64,000 nt of DNA from contig NC_060028.1 of NCBI RefSeq assembly GCF_021134715.1, positions 8,469,482-8,533,481 on the forward strand. The letters run 5' to 3'. The DNA is from Daphnia pulex. Lineage: Eukaryota; Arthropoda; Branchiopoda; Diplostraca; Daphniidae. Below are positions 46,027-57,954 of the stretch, in pieces. The first letter of the stretch is position 1. Every line of letters starts with the position of its first letter. The notes under the pieces were generated by a model that was given only the letters and a program-made list of their open reading frames with translations, searched no databases and was not told where the DNA came from. A program made the position numbers and the translations under genes.

Positions 46027-49000
46027 TTTATGCTATTGGGCGTATTATTGACCTTTTGTGAATGAATCCAAGAATTTTCCCATCAGTCAACACGTTCATC
46101 TTTCATTTTCGTCGCTCTATTGTGCGGGCGCACGACAACAAATGAAGAAATGCCGAGAGCCGCGTTCCGATCTTTTTCTTTTCTTTTTTAATTGACATCG
46201 GCACCCGACGCCCGGCTATTATTGTCCCGCTGGAATGCATTGATCCGTCTCCATTGAGATGTAAAAACACTTAAAATCATCGCCATGTTATTGCAGACTT
46301 ACTTGAAATTGAAAAAAAGTTGAAATCGAAATTGATTCTGTGTTGCTGGCGTTGGAATCACCGAGTGTCACTGACGGCTGAATATCTTGGAAGTCCTGGA
46401 TCCTTTGGACGAAATTTCACGCTAAACAGAAGTGAGTTACAACAATAGACGGGGAGAAAAAATGGTGTTTAAGTGAGAGGGAGAGAGAAAGATCCTCCAA
46501 AGCCGACAATTGGCGTTAGATGTCTACTGGCCCTTAAGTGAAGGAATCAAGGCATTTTATAGCGTCCTCGGAATGGCGCTGCCGATTCGGGGGGGAGCTA
46601 AAGAAGGAGAGAAGGTACTAGGAGTAGGAGGGGCATGGGCGGAAGAAATAGAAAAATGCGGTTAGACGTGTACATAGGACCCAGAGAAGATTGAAAACCA
46701 AGTGAATAAAAAGCAGCATAAGGAGGGTGTGATGGAGGAGGAGTCGGCGTTACATACACTCACATACACGTTATCGGGTGAAATAATAATCCGCTTTTTT
46801 TTTGTCATTTACCTCTTTTTTGGACTGGTCGGATGGAGTTTGACGTCATCGCCGGTTCATAACGACATCCGCCGGGTACCGTGAATGCATGCACCCGAAA
46901 TAGTTGATTACAAAAACCCTGGGGTATTTTTTTTCTCCATTATCCAATATCTTGGATTTTTTTGGCTTTCTTCATCGTTGGGTATTTTGAAGTTGGTTCG
47001 GCAGAGTTCAAATCCTATGTGGACTTATATAGCACTATTATTTTTGTTTACAACGAGGAGGAACAGAAAAGTCAATAACCTAAGAAGAAAAAGCGGGTGA
47101 TATTAATCTTTGAAATTTCAAACAAGATGAATGACGGGAAATTGGCGACAGACCCCAACAAGTACCTATTGGAAAGGTCAAGTTTAATCTCCCTCTTTTC
47201 TTGACGTCCTTGGGCCTAACTAAATTGCTGCCATTAAACGAAACTGTCTCCTTTTTCTCCCTTGGCTACCATGGAAAATTCCAGACCAAAAGTTTTTGTT
47301 TCAATTTCGATTCTTGTTTACCACTTCGCTTCAGCTCTTATTCAAAGAGTGATCTCAATGTGACATCCCAGTTCCAAGGACAACTTCAACTTTACTTGGG
47401 ATTTCTAAAAAAAAAAGAAAAGATTAGTTATCGTGCGGAAAATTCTGGTACTGGTGCTTCCACTGTAATATTGCTAGATCTTCAATGGGAAAAAACATAT
47501 TTCGCAATTTAAGGAACGAGTTTGAATCAAATCATAAAGGGAAATTCCCCTACCTAGCAAAATATCCCAAAGGGCAACATGAATTTCGTTGAATATTTAA
47601 TTTTTGAACTGATTAGAGATAGCGAGAACGCCAATGGCTTGTTCAAATCTAGTTTTCAACTGTACCCATATATTGACGGATGAACATTAGAAAGCCGCAA
47701 TGAAACAAAAGATGAAAGATTTGTTTTTTCCGTGTTTGTGAAAACCCGAATTCATTTTTGACCTTCATCCGTGATGAAAGAGGATCTGAAGTAACCGCAA
47801 ACGTATTCCCTAAGCATTTTTGAATGACGTAGCATTTTTCGACGATGCTCAGTGTTTTTTCCCCCTCACGGCTTGTTCATTATAATCGCCAAATTACCAA
47901 TTCCGGGTTTGCCTAAGAAAAGGGTGCCCAGCTCGGTGCTAGTCCGTGCCAGTCAGGTAAAAACTAAGCTTCCTGATGAATTATTGTCCAAAACTTTAGT
48001 GCGGAACGCCATCTGACATTGACCTGAATCCTAGTCGAACACGCCTATTGAAGGTCTTTCTACAGTGTCCTAGAGTGTATCATTCCGATCAATATCTATC
48101 AATTCAACGATGTGTGGAATGTGACGATCAAACTGCCTAGTATTATTTTTTTTACTACACACTATATCACTATATCAATCAAACGACCTCAACGCAAATC
48201 ACTCGCCGTTTTCGAATGGGTAGGTCGATTTCTAGTTGATGCGGAATAGTAACCACCCTCATTCACCCTGACGGTGGGATGTCAAGCGATTCAATGCCAG
48301 CTAGGTTTAATTCATACTTTCCCGCGGTTTTCCCCGGCCAAAACTGCGCTCATTGACAAGTGGGCGTTAACCGATTGTTTTGACTATTGTTCTCCTTCCC
48401 TTGCTCCTGCCAAACGAAGTCTTGTTTTAATGAATTCGAATCTTTTCATTAAAACAAAAGAACTTCACATTAAACACGTCATTCTTTTATATCGTACCCA
48501 TTGACTTGTCAGTCACGGGAGTACATTTTCACGAATTGCCAACAAAATCGGCGGGGATGTTATGTAACATTCGACCAAGTGAAAGCGGCTGTCGGCGGTG
48601 ACTTGGCGAAATCCCAGCAAAGTGACACGCAGATGAATTGAAACTAACAAAACAACCTGCTGTGAAAGTCTCAATTCGATTCTCACGACGACGGTTAAGT
48701 CTAGACGATGAATTACACTTTTGTGGTTGAGTATTGTTCAACAATTTTATCGATTAGGATTTCGTTGGCCAATAAGATTTTAACGGTTGCCCACAGGTTA
48801 CCAAAGCCTGACGACATTTAAAAAAAAAAAAGAAGATTGGACGGATGTTATACATACGGAATTACGGATATATTTTGTTCGATCCTGACATTCAAACTTT
48901 AGTGGTTTTCCTGCAGGTTAACCCCATCCTGGATGTCGTGGTCTGTTTTCAACATCTCAGCTTTTTTCAATCCGGAAACGAACCTTTCTATTAACGATAA

Positions 49001-51115
49001 TCTTGATTCGACTTGACACTTTCAGTCTCGGAGAGCGGAATAACGAATAGTGCCGATTGGGTGGGTTTCAATTTTCCTGGAAGAGAAACCATCGATCGTT
49101 CCAGTAAAAGAGAGTTGGATCAAGAAGAAAAAACAAACAGCTAAATCCTTGCATAATTCTAACGTTTCTAATGAAAATCCAAACACAACCGCATTGACGA
49201 CACAGAATGCGACGAAGTGCCGCAATACGAAGGCCGTCGACGAACGCATATACCGGTCACTTCCTTTTCGGGTACTCCAGCGTACATAGGAAAGTGTGGC
49301 AAAAAGTCGACTGTCGGTCTCTCTATCGACACGAACGAAATTCGACAGCCTTGAAGACAGCCCATCATAAAAAAATTCGAAATCAAGAAACCCTTCTAAA
49401 AAGAGTCACAATAAAAAATGAATCAGTAACGGATTGCTGAACCCGATGGAACTGATGAATCGCGACACTTAATTGGCTTAACTTTCTTATCTCAAACTCG
49501 GTGAGTGTTATTCGTTCAAACTATGGGGTGAACCAGTAATAATACTTGTAAACGAGTGGCAGCAGGAAGACGTACATGAAAGTAGTTAAAGATTAAAGCA
49601 ATCGACAGGTTAATACTCTAATCAAGAAGTACGACCAACTTTACGAGTCGAAGTATTTTAAAATGCCGTGCGCTAATCCATTATTTTTTTTACCAAGTGT
49701 ATCAGACACGCGCCACTTTAAAATATGCGATCAGACCCGCAAACTAGTTTCCCAGTACAGCTTAAGGGGAATAAATAAAACAAAAAAGGATGAAAAATGG
49801 TACGTACCAGCTTGGGTTGGTTGAGAATTGTGAAAATGCAACGACGCTAGATGGTCATGGTCAATCATGGTTCCTCTAATTCCAAAAAAGGGTTTTTTTT
49901 ACTTTTATAAAGACAAATAATCGACAAATTAGGAAAATGAAAGGGGTAAGGACATTTAACAAAACTCTCGGGACAGAAATCAGTTCAAATGTATTGAGAT
50001 ATAAGGTGAAAAGAGGCTTTTGGTGCAGGATATCAAGAAGAAATGAATAAATAATGACAGCCAGATAGATTTAAGAGAGACAGAGCGGGAAAGAGACTGG
50101 GATTGTGTATGTGTGTGTGATGGTCAAAGCTGTGCGTGGACGAATAGTTGATCATATAGTAATCCGACACGGATGACGACACACTCACGAATTAATATCT
50201 ACCAATTCACCAGAAACACAAAAAACTAAAAACAGAAAATTGTATAAATATCCTATGCAAAGAGTATTGAAATACTGTTTCCTTAAAATATGGAGGTTAG
50301 CTGCAACATGGTAATTGTCGTCACACACCGTTATTAATTTTTTTTCCCTGACTAGATGCGATTAGATAAAGAAAAAAAAAAGGAGAAATAGAGACAGACA
50401 GAAAATGGGATGTAACCTTCAGATTACAAATTGAAGGCTTCCTTAACTGCGACAATATTTGGGTTTCCATTTGACAGAGGGAAAGGAATCTTAATAAATT
50501 TAGGCCGGAACGTGCACACAACGACCCCGTACAGAAAGTGAGGGTCGGGAATAAGGGAATTGCGACTCGTACACACATACACCAGAGTATGAGGCGCGTG
50601 AGAAAACGGGCAATTTTCGGGGAGACAAGCAGCATCAGAACATTTCCTTACTCGTACTACAACAAACGGGGTTTTGTGTAGCCTATGTCCTTCGACAATT
50701 GGTGGGTGGGAGGGAAGTGGGCATTAAGGAGGGAGACGACAAGGCCGCTCGCAATCGTGCGATTCAGTTCAGAGAGTCTTAAAAAAAATGTTACTCACTG
50801 AAAAAGAATCCAATGTCTCATTGTCTTATTACTTGTAAAATATCTCTTCTTCTTCATCGACGAGATTAGTGGTTTCATTTCAACATTATTTTCCTTCAAA
50901 GCAAGTACAATATCAAGTTATGTGATGAGTACCACCAAACGAGTGCAACTAGTGCTGGACTACCGTAAGGAGAGTGCACACAACGCTAGTCCTATGTATA
51001 CAGTATTAGTGTTGAGATTAGAATGTAACTTAAGGGAAGGCAAACCACACAACACGCAAAAAAGTGAGGAGAGAGAGAGAGAGAGAGAACTCAGAATAGT
51101 AGGAAAAGTATTCAT
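46027..51115. other. 5 kb intergenic region without supported genes
   Basis: 5' flank of the decarboxylase and 3' flank of the TMEM47-like gene. Contains a 103-codon plus-strand frame at 47201-47512 and several 60-80 codon frames, none with family features or convincing splice sites. A (GA)n run lies at about 51068-51087. Confidence 0.5.
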
Positions 51116-53962
51116 TCAGTTGGTGCCGGATTTCTCGGCAAGGTGGACATCGCGTTCCTTGTAGTAAACTTCCTCCGCCTCTTTGTCGCACATGAGAAGG
51201 ACGGAGGCGCCAAACAGGAAAATTGCAGCACCCCAAGCAACTCCGTAAGCCTTTAAACAATTAAAGTTTAGGCGGGGCTCGACCCAAAAATGAAGATTTG
51301 ATTTTTTTTACCCAGCCAAATTCCCAGACGGATCTGTTACCATGAGGTAACTCACGTGCGAAAGAGACCGGGTACAGAACCAGGGCCACCAGCGCTGATA
51401 CCACTGCATAAATAGATCAGATGACGCAAATCGAAAAATGTTTAAATCATTGTAGTACAATAAAAAAAAAGCCAAAAACATGCAATGTTTTCTATTATTT
51501 TTCGAAAAAAAGGGGGGCCTATTTACGGAGTAAAAGAATCGTTACCAAATGAAAAGAAATGTTGTTCCATGCTCTACAGACAATGTCGACTTCCCCAAGG
51601 TCTCCATATTTTAGTCGGCTAAGATGACTATCTTTAACGGTTAGTCGGTTAGCCTAAAACGATCTAATTGCTGTCTGCATTGTTTCCTTTTTAAGTTTTC
51701 TTTGTTGAGAGAGTTGAAGACTTACGACACCTCCGTGAACTTCAGCTCATGGGGTGTGTAGTTGCCAATTATGTTAGGCGTAACGTGAGCAGTAACACTT
51801 TTCTTGAACGAGCACCTTTCTCTTTATTAAACACCGACCTCGCTACCTAGCATTTTCCATTTGTTAACACAAGGTTGTTCTGCTTCAAAACGTTTTTGAT
51901 AGCAAAAGATGACCGGCAATCCTGACTCAGCTGCTTGTGCATGTGAGCAACGACTGTAACAGCAGGAAATTATTCAGGCAAGGCTATAAAACACTTCCAC
52001 ATTCCACCCATAGTTTGACGGATGCCGATTTTTACGTTAGACAGTTTTAGATGGATAGAATAATAGACTATAGACTAAAATTATTCTATCTAAGATTGGA
52101 TCGACCTCTACTGTGCGAAAAAAGGTGTGTAATCAAGAGTGAAAGTCTTACGTGACGCCAGCATGACGGAGATGGCCAAACGGTAGTACTTCCGCTTTTT
52201 TAGAGGATCTCCACTCTGCAGTCCCAAACCTGAATTCGAAAAAAAAATAATGTTGATTATTAAGGCCAATGTCATTGCTCTACTTTCCTCAATTACCTGT
52301 GAGAAGAGTAGCGAAAACGTCCGTGGCCAAAGCCAAAATACAAAGAGCAGCAGTAAATTGAATATAATCTGCAAAAGATCAATTTAGAAACATGAATGAA
52401 TAAGTGACGCAACAGATGACATTTATGAAATGTTTAGTACATTCATCCCGAACGCGGTAGCAGCCGACTTTTTCTTCCAGACCAAAAGGTAAGGGTCTTT
52501 CGGCCATCTCATCGACACAGTGAAGAAAGAGTCCTTGACGCCAGCCATGGGCTAGCAACCAATCAGTCGAAGCTAATGACATAACCAACAAGGCCAAAGC
52601 CAGGGCACCGCACAAGAAGGCTATTACCTGCATCATATTATAGTACAATGAGTAATGAATTTTATAAAGGTAAATAATTAACTAACGAGATATACCTTCA
52701 AAGGCCGGGTAATGGTGATTGTTTCAATAACGGTTATAGGCGCCATTTTTCCTTCTGAAAGTTTCCTTTAAATGCAAAACGGAGGATGGATCGTATCAGT
52801 ATTGCTGACAGTCCACTACTCCGTATTCGGTGATAATACCGGACGTGTGTATACCTTTTCTTCTATGAGGGTTGGGAGGTTATAGCAATCGTCCGTCAAC
52901 CGATGCCGGGACGGATTAGCAGCTGATTAATAGAGAAAAACAGGGCAATAAGTTAATAGGTCGCATGCCACTGCCAGATTCTCATTTTGAGGGACATCAA
53001 TGGGAAGCACACATACACACACACACTCATTTAAACCTTGAGAGGAGTAATATACTAGCGACGCGGCGATTCAATTGTTCAAGGTTTAGAGACGGGACGA
53101 AGTAAATCGTGCAACATTCTTAAAGTTAACATGCAGCAAACGTAACAGAATCAAATGATGGGGCCTTGGATTATCAGGGTAAATTGGAAAACGCGAAATT
53201 GGAAATGACCTATATTAAATTTCAGGTTTGCGCAGGAATGTCGGCTAATTTCCTAGCGATTTTATCACCAGGGGCTAGTGAACACATGTTTGAAATGGGA
53301 AAAATGTAAACATCAACTATTGTGGTGAAGCAAGGTTGCTTATTTTTGGCAAAATTGCTATTAATAGTGGGAAATATTTTCTGGGACATTATAACAAAGC
53401 TCTTTCCACACCTTGAACAATGTTCATACTTTCAGTCTTAATCTTGCCTTACTCCATTTTATTTGACATAATCAAATTGTTATACAACTAGTTCAAGTAA
53501 AAATTTATTACCTTAAGTTTTATAACCTCAGACCAGACAAAATGTTATCAAAATAAATTCTTTCTTCTTATTTACTCAACAAGAATTCACTAACACCAGC
53601 GAATCAAGAAAGAGGAACTGAAAACTTTTGAACTTGTCTTAGCTACAGCAATATTGATACTGCATAGAGGATTGTAGGACTGTAGGCCAACTTTTGAACG
53701 ATTCTCATTCACACTTTGACCCACTAACCTTAAGAGCCCAAATTTTGGGAAACTTCCTTGTTCCCTCAGACTAACCCTATGACATTCTAGAATCGGTGAC
53801 TAATGTATTTTGCGGTTAGCCTAGGTACGAAGATAATTACCTTTCGTTCTTGTAGGCAAAAACTTCGCTAGGTGTGTCTTCAAATTCAGAAAACTCAGGC
53901 AGCGAATCTCCTTCAAAGCTGAAATTGCCGATCACTGAGCCCCGGCCATTAGGTGCATTCAT
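51116..53962 (-). CDS. TMEM47/claudin-like four-span membrane protein
   Basis: Member of the PMP22/EMP/claudin-type superfamily, closest by eye to TMEM47, a junction-associated protein. Exons: 53841-53962, 52696-52765, 52441-52627, 52297-52368, 52152-52229, 51312-51403, 51116-51250; phases agree, 251 residues. The core begins MAPITVIETITITRPLK, then TM1 VIAFLCGALALALLVMS, a W-L-x-x first loop with paired Cys, TM2 AALCILALATDVFA, TM3 LAISVMLASLVSALVALVL, and the hallmark WEFGWAYGVAWGAAIFLFG in TM4, ending with an acidic tail. A shorter 204-residue form could start at 52746. The first exon (MNAPNGRGSVIGNFSFEG) is included because its AG-phase donor joins exactly in frame to an acceptor at 52766. 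Divergent from NDUFS1. Confidence 0.82.
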
Positions 53963-54777
53963 CGTTATAATGCTAGAGGCTGGTTATTGAAATGATATCG
54001 TATGACTCACGAATGAAAAAATACTTGAAATATGATGACTTGAAACAGGAAACCCCGCTAATTTTGATTATAAACAAACTTTTAGCAGGGGTAACGCGGA
54101 ATTCCAATCCCAAGTTTGGTTTTTAGTTTACTCCAACAGATGGAGTTTTAAAGGGGGAGGGAAATCAATAAGAGGGGTTGCCGGAACTGAAAATAAATTC
54201 AAAATAATTGTAAGAAAGCACTATTTTAATATTTTATCAGTATTTATATAATTATAAAAGTAAAAAAAAAATTATTTTTAGTTTTATAAAGATAAATCAA
54301 GTGAATTAATCTCTCTTACCAATTTTACCGTTATGGCAACGTAACAACCCATCAGCTGAAGACTGTGGAAGACCGAAGACCAGAACTCCGGAAAATAGAA
54401 AAACATTAACAAAGTAAGTCAAATCTGTTTACCAAATTTAGTGGAACATAATTTAGAATTAAATATGATAATTTTTGTTAAGTAAACTGTGTGATTTATT
54501 CTCGTTAGTGCTGCACTGCAATCGCCTAAGCAGTATACAAGTGCCTTATCGTTAGTGGATTATGATGTGGTGTTTAGGCCCCGGTCCATGATTTTTCTGA
54601 TTCCCGATTTTAACAATAGCACATAATAGCGCAATAATCAACAAGTTTGCTATGTGTAATGTACTTTGTTAGTGGCAAATAAGAAATAAACTTCTTTTAC
54701 TTGACTTGTTATCAGTTTTAAGAATAAGTTCCTTACAGTTGTAAACAATGAATGAAACCTGGTCTTTTTTATTTCAG
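53963..54777. promoter_or_regulatory. Bidirectional promoter region TMEM47-like / NDUFS1 and NDUFS1 5' UTR
   Basis: Start codons are divergent, 815 bp apart. A likely NDUFS1 5' UTR exon ends at 54413 with AAA|GTAAGTC; its intron runs 54414-54777 and ends directly before the ATG. No TATA box seen, as usual for housekeeping genes. Confidence 0.6.
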
Positions 54778-57563
54778 ATGTTGCGCTTACCATTTTTGCG
54801 CTCAATCCCCCAAGTCACCAGAGTAGCTTCTCTGGGTGCTCGAACTAATTCAACAGGAGCACCAGAGAAAGTGGAAGTCTTCATTGATGGCCAGCCAGTT
54901 CTAGTGGACCCAGGAACTACAGTGTTGCAGGTGATTCTTGGCTTATGAGGTGTTGCATTTTCTTGTAATCGATTGCTAATTATTGTTTGCCATTAGGCTG
55001 CTGCCATGGTTGGAGTTGAAATCCCAAGATTTTGCTATCATGAGAGGCTCTCTGTAGCAGGCAACTGCAGAATGTGTTTGGTTGAAGTTGAAAAATCTGC
55101 CAAAGTAATGAAAAAAAACGTTATTCATTGTAATTTTAATACTTAGCGAATACCTTTCATTTCCAAAAATAGCCCGTTGCTGCTTGCGCAATGCCCGTGA
55201 TGAAGGGCTGGCGAATCAAAACAAATTCTGATCTAACCCGTAAAGCCCGAGAAGGTGTTATGGAATTTCTCTTGGTAAACCATCCATTAGATTGTCCCAT
55301 TTGCGATCAAGGAGGTGAATGCGATCTTCAGGACCAGTCTATGGCTTTCGGCAGCGATCGCAGTCGCTTTACGGATATCGCCTTTAGTGGAAAACGGTGA
55401 ACGATATTTTCTGCATAAATTTTATGATTCGCAAACCATCTTTATTTACAGTATTTTCATTTCAGAGCTGTTGAAGATAAAAATGTTGGACCTCTCATCA
55501 AAACCATCATGACGAGGTGTATTCATTGCACACGCTGCATTCGTTTCGCCTCTGAGGTAGCTGGTGTCGACGATCTTGGTACTACCGGGCGTGGTGGAGA
55601 CATGCAGGTATTTTATACATTACTCGTTGACGTATTTCATTTAATAAAAAAATGTCTTACTTAGGTGGGAACATATGTAGAGAAAATGTTCTTGTCAGAA
55701 CTCAGTGGCAACGTCATCGACCTGTGCCCGGTTGGTGCACTAACATCTAAGCCATACGCCTTTATGGCTCGTCCATGGGAGACCCGTAAAACTGATTCCA
55801 TTGATGTTATGGACGCAGTTGGATCGAATATCTTTGTGACTCACCGAACGGGTGAAGTCCTTCGAGTATTGCCTCGTACTCATGAAGACATTAACGAGGA
55901 ATGGCTTTCAGACAAGAGTCGTTTCGCTTGTGATGGTCTTAAACGACAACGATTGGTTTCCCCCATGGTACGTGATAGTAGTGGCAAATTGGTTATGGTT
56001 GAATGGGAAGATGCTCTTGTTGCTGTTGCCAGAGCACTTCAGTCTGCCAAAGGAGATGAATTGGCTGCCATTGTTGGTGGATTTGCGGATGCCGAAGTAA
56101 GTCTCTTGATATGCTCATATAGTAATCTAAATTAATTGTATTTTTTTCAAATTCAGGCCCTTGTTGCTCTTAAAGACATGCTAAATCAACTTGGCTCCGA
56201 ATCCCTCTGCACCGAAGAAGTATTTCCAATGGATGGCGCTGGAACTGATCTGCGATCAAACTATCTTCTGAATTCGACCATTGCTGGTATGTTTTTTATC
56301 AATTTGGGTGTTGAGAACATTATACAATGAATTCTTTGTAGGTGTCGAGGAAGCGGACGTTGTACTCTTGATTGGTACCAATACACGATTCGAAGCGCCA
56401 CTTTTCAACGCTCGTCTCCGCAAATCCTGGATCAATAATGACCTTCGTGTTGCGACTGTCGGCCCAGATGTTGACTTGACTTACGAAACGGAGGTATTTA
56501 CGATTCAATATTTTCGTGAGCTTGCTTAATAATTAATTTTAACAGAATCTGGGAGACTCGATGCAAGTACTCCAGGATTTGGCAGAGGGTCGTCACGCCT
56601 TCTCCAAGGTCTTGAACGGTGCTAAACGTCCCATAATCGTAGTGGGTTCGGGAGCTCTGCAGAGAGAGGATGGCGCAACTGTTTTACAATTGACTCAAAG
56701 AATAGCACAGAATGCCCGTGTGGCCGCTAACGTTGGTCACGACTGGCGCGTGCTTAACGTCCTCCAACGTGTTGCATCCCAAGTTGCCGCTTTAGATTTG
56801 GGATACAAAGCCGGTATCGAAGCTATTCGCGCGAATCCGCCAAAGGTTCTTTTCCTACTGGGAGCTGATGAAGGCGTCATTAGTCGTGAGGACTTGCCCA
56901 AGGATTGCTTTGTTATTTACCAAGGTAAATTTAATTCAAGTTGCTTTATAAGGCAGACTGATAACCCTATTCTTTTATAGGACATCATGGTGATCGTGGA
57001 GCTTCAATGGCTGATGCTGTGCTCCCTGGAGCTGCCTATACAGAGAAACAGGCGACTTACGTCAATATGGAGGGTAGAGCGCAACAGACGTACACGGCGA
57101 TAACACCCCCTGGCTTGGCTCGAGAAGATTGGAAGATTCTGCGTGCGTTGGGCGAGGTAATGGGAAATTGAAATTTAAAAAAAGTTCATTATTATATACA
57201 GGATTTTCCTCTGTTCAAAGGTTGTCGGAGTAAAACTACCTTACGATACACTTACGCAACTTCGCGCACGACTAACTGAAGTTTCTCCCAATTTGACCCG
57301 CTACGGAGACGTTGAATCGGCTAACTACTTCGCTCAAGCCGTTGAATTAGCCAAGGTAAATTGTCTAGGTGATATCAAATTCAACACATTAATTACCATT
57401 GTTCTGTTTCCAGCTGGTTAAAGCCCAACCTAATAGTGCACCACTGGATGTTAGACAAAAGACGCTCGAAGATTTCTATATCACAGACTCCATCAGCCGA
57501 GCATCCCCTACTATGGCGAAATGCGTTCAAGCAGTGAAGAAGCAACGACAATCTAAATATTGA
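54778..57563 (+). CDS. NDUFS1: NDUFS1: complex I 75 kDa Fe-S subunit
   Basis: Mitochondrial matrix-arm subunit carrying one 2Fe-2S and two 4Fe-4S clusters that pass electrons from FMN towards ubiquinone. Eleven coding exons: 54778-54930, 54997-55104, 55173-55396, 55466-55607, 55665-56096, 56157-56286, 56342-56493, 56546-56924, 56981-57156, 57221-57355, 57414-57563; all phases fit; 726 residues (human 727). The start [19 protein letters not shown] is an Arg-rich, acid-free presequence. Cluster ligands: [16 protein letters not shown] plus [27 protein letters not shown] plus CPVGAL. C-terminal molybdopterin-oxidoreductase-like fold includes [16 protein letters not shown] and [19 protein letters not shown]. 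Complete and intact. ATTAAA near 57740 may be the poly(A) signal. Confidence 0.98.
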
Positions 57564-57954
57564 TTATCGAGTGCTCTTCACTTCCTTTAAAAATCCAACA
57601 AATTGTACATGTATAGGAATGCTGCTGCCCTTGCGTAGGCCAATGTTGATGAGAAGCATCATGTTGAGTAGGAAACAATACACGATGTTAAATATATCAA
57701 TTGGTACTTGAACAACATGTACCATAAATCAAAATTTTATGTATTAAAGTTTAGAGGAATGTTAGTTTCACGATAAGTAACACCATACTCTATATATAAA
57801 TATTTACATGAACAAGGCTACCCTTTTAAAGGCTTAAAAACATTATAAAATATTAATTTTACTATGATTAATTCGTAATTAAAAATATTTGACTAGCCGT
57901 TTTCTTAGCAGTAATGAAGTCAGCCTTCTTCCGGATGAAAATTAGATGATGGAT
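57564..57954. other. 3' UTRs of NDUFS1 and golgin-245 (convergent genes)
   Basis: About 390 bp, A/T-rich, between the stop codons of two convergent genes. No other feature. Confidence 0.6.

Noticed and set aside
47201..47512. Plus-strand frame of 103 codons
   Set aside because: No recognisable domain, no clear exon boundaries, starts within ordinary A/T-rich DNA; kept only as a remote possibility.
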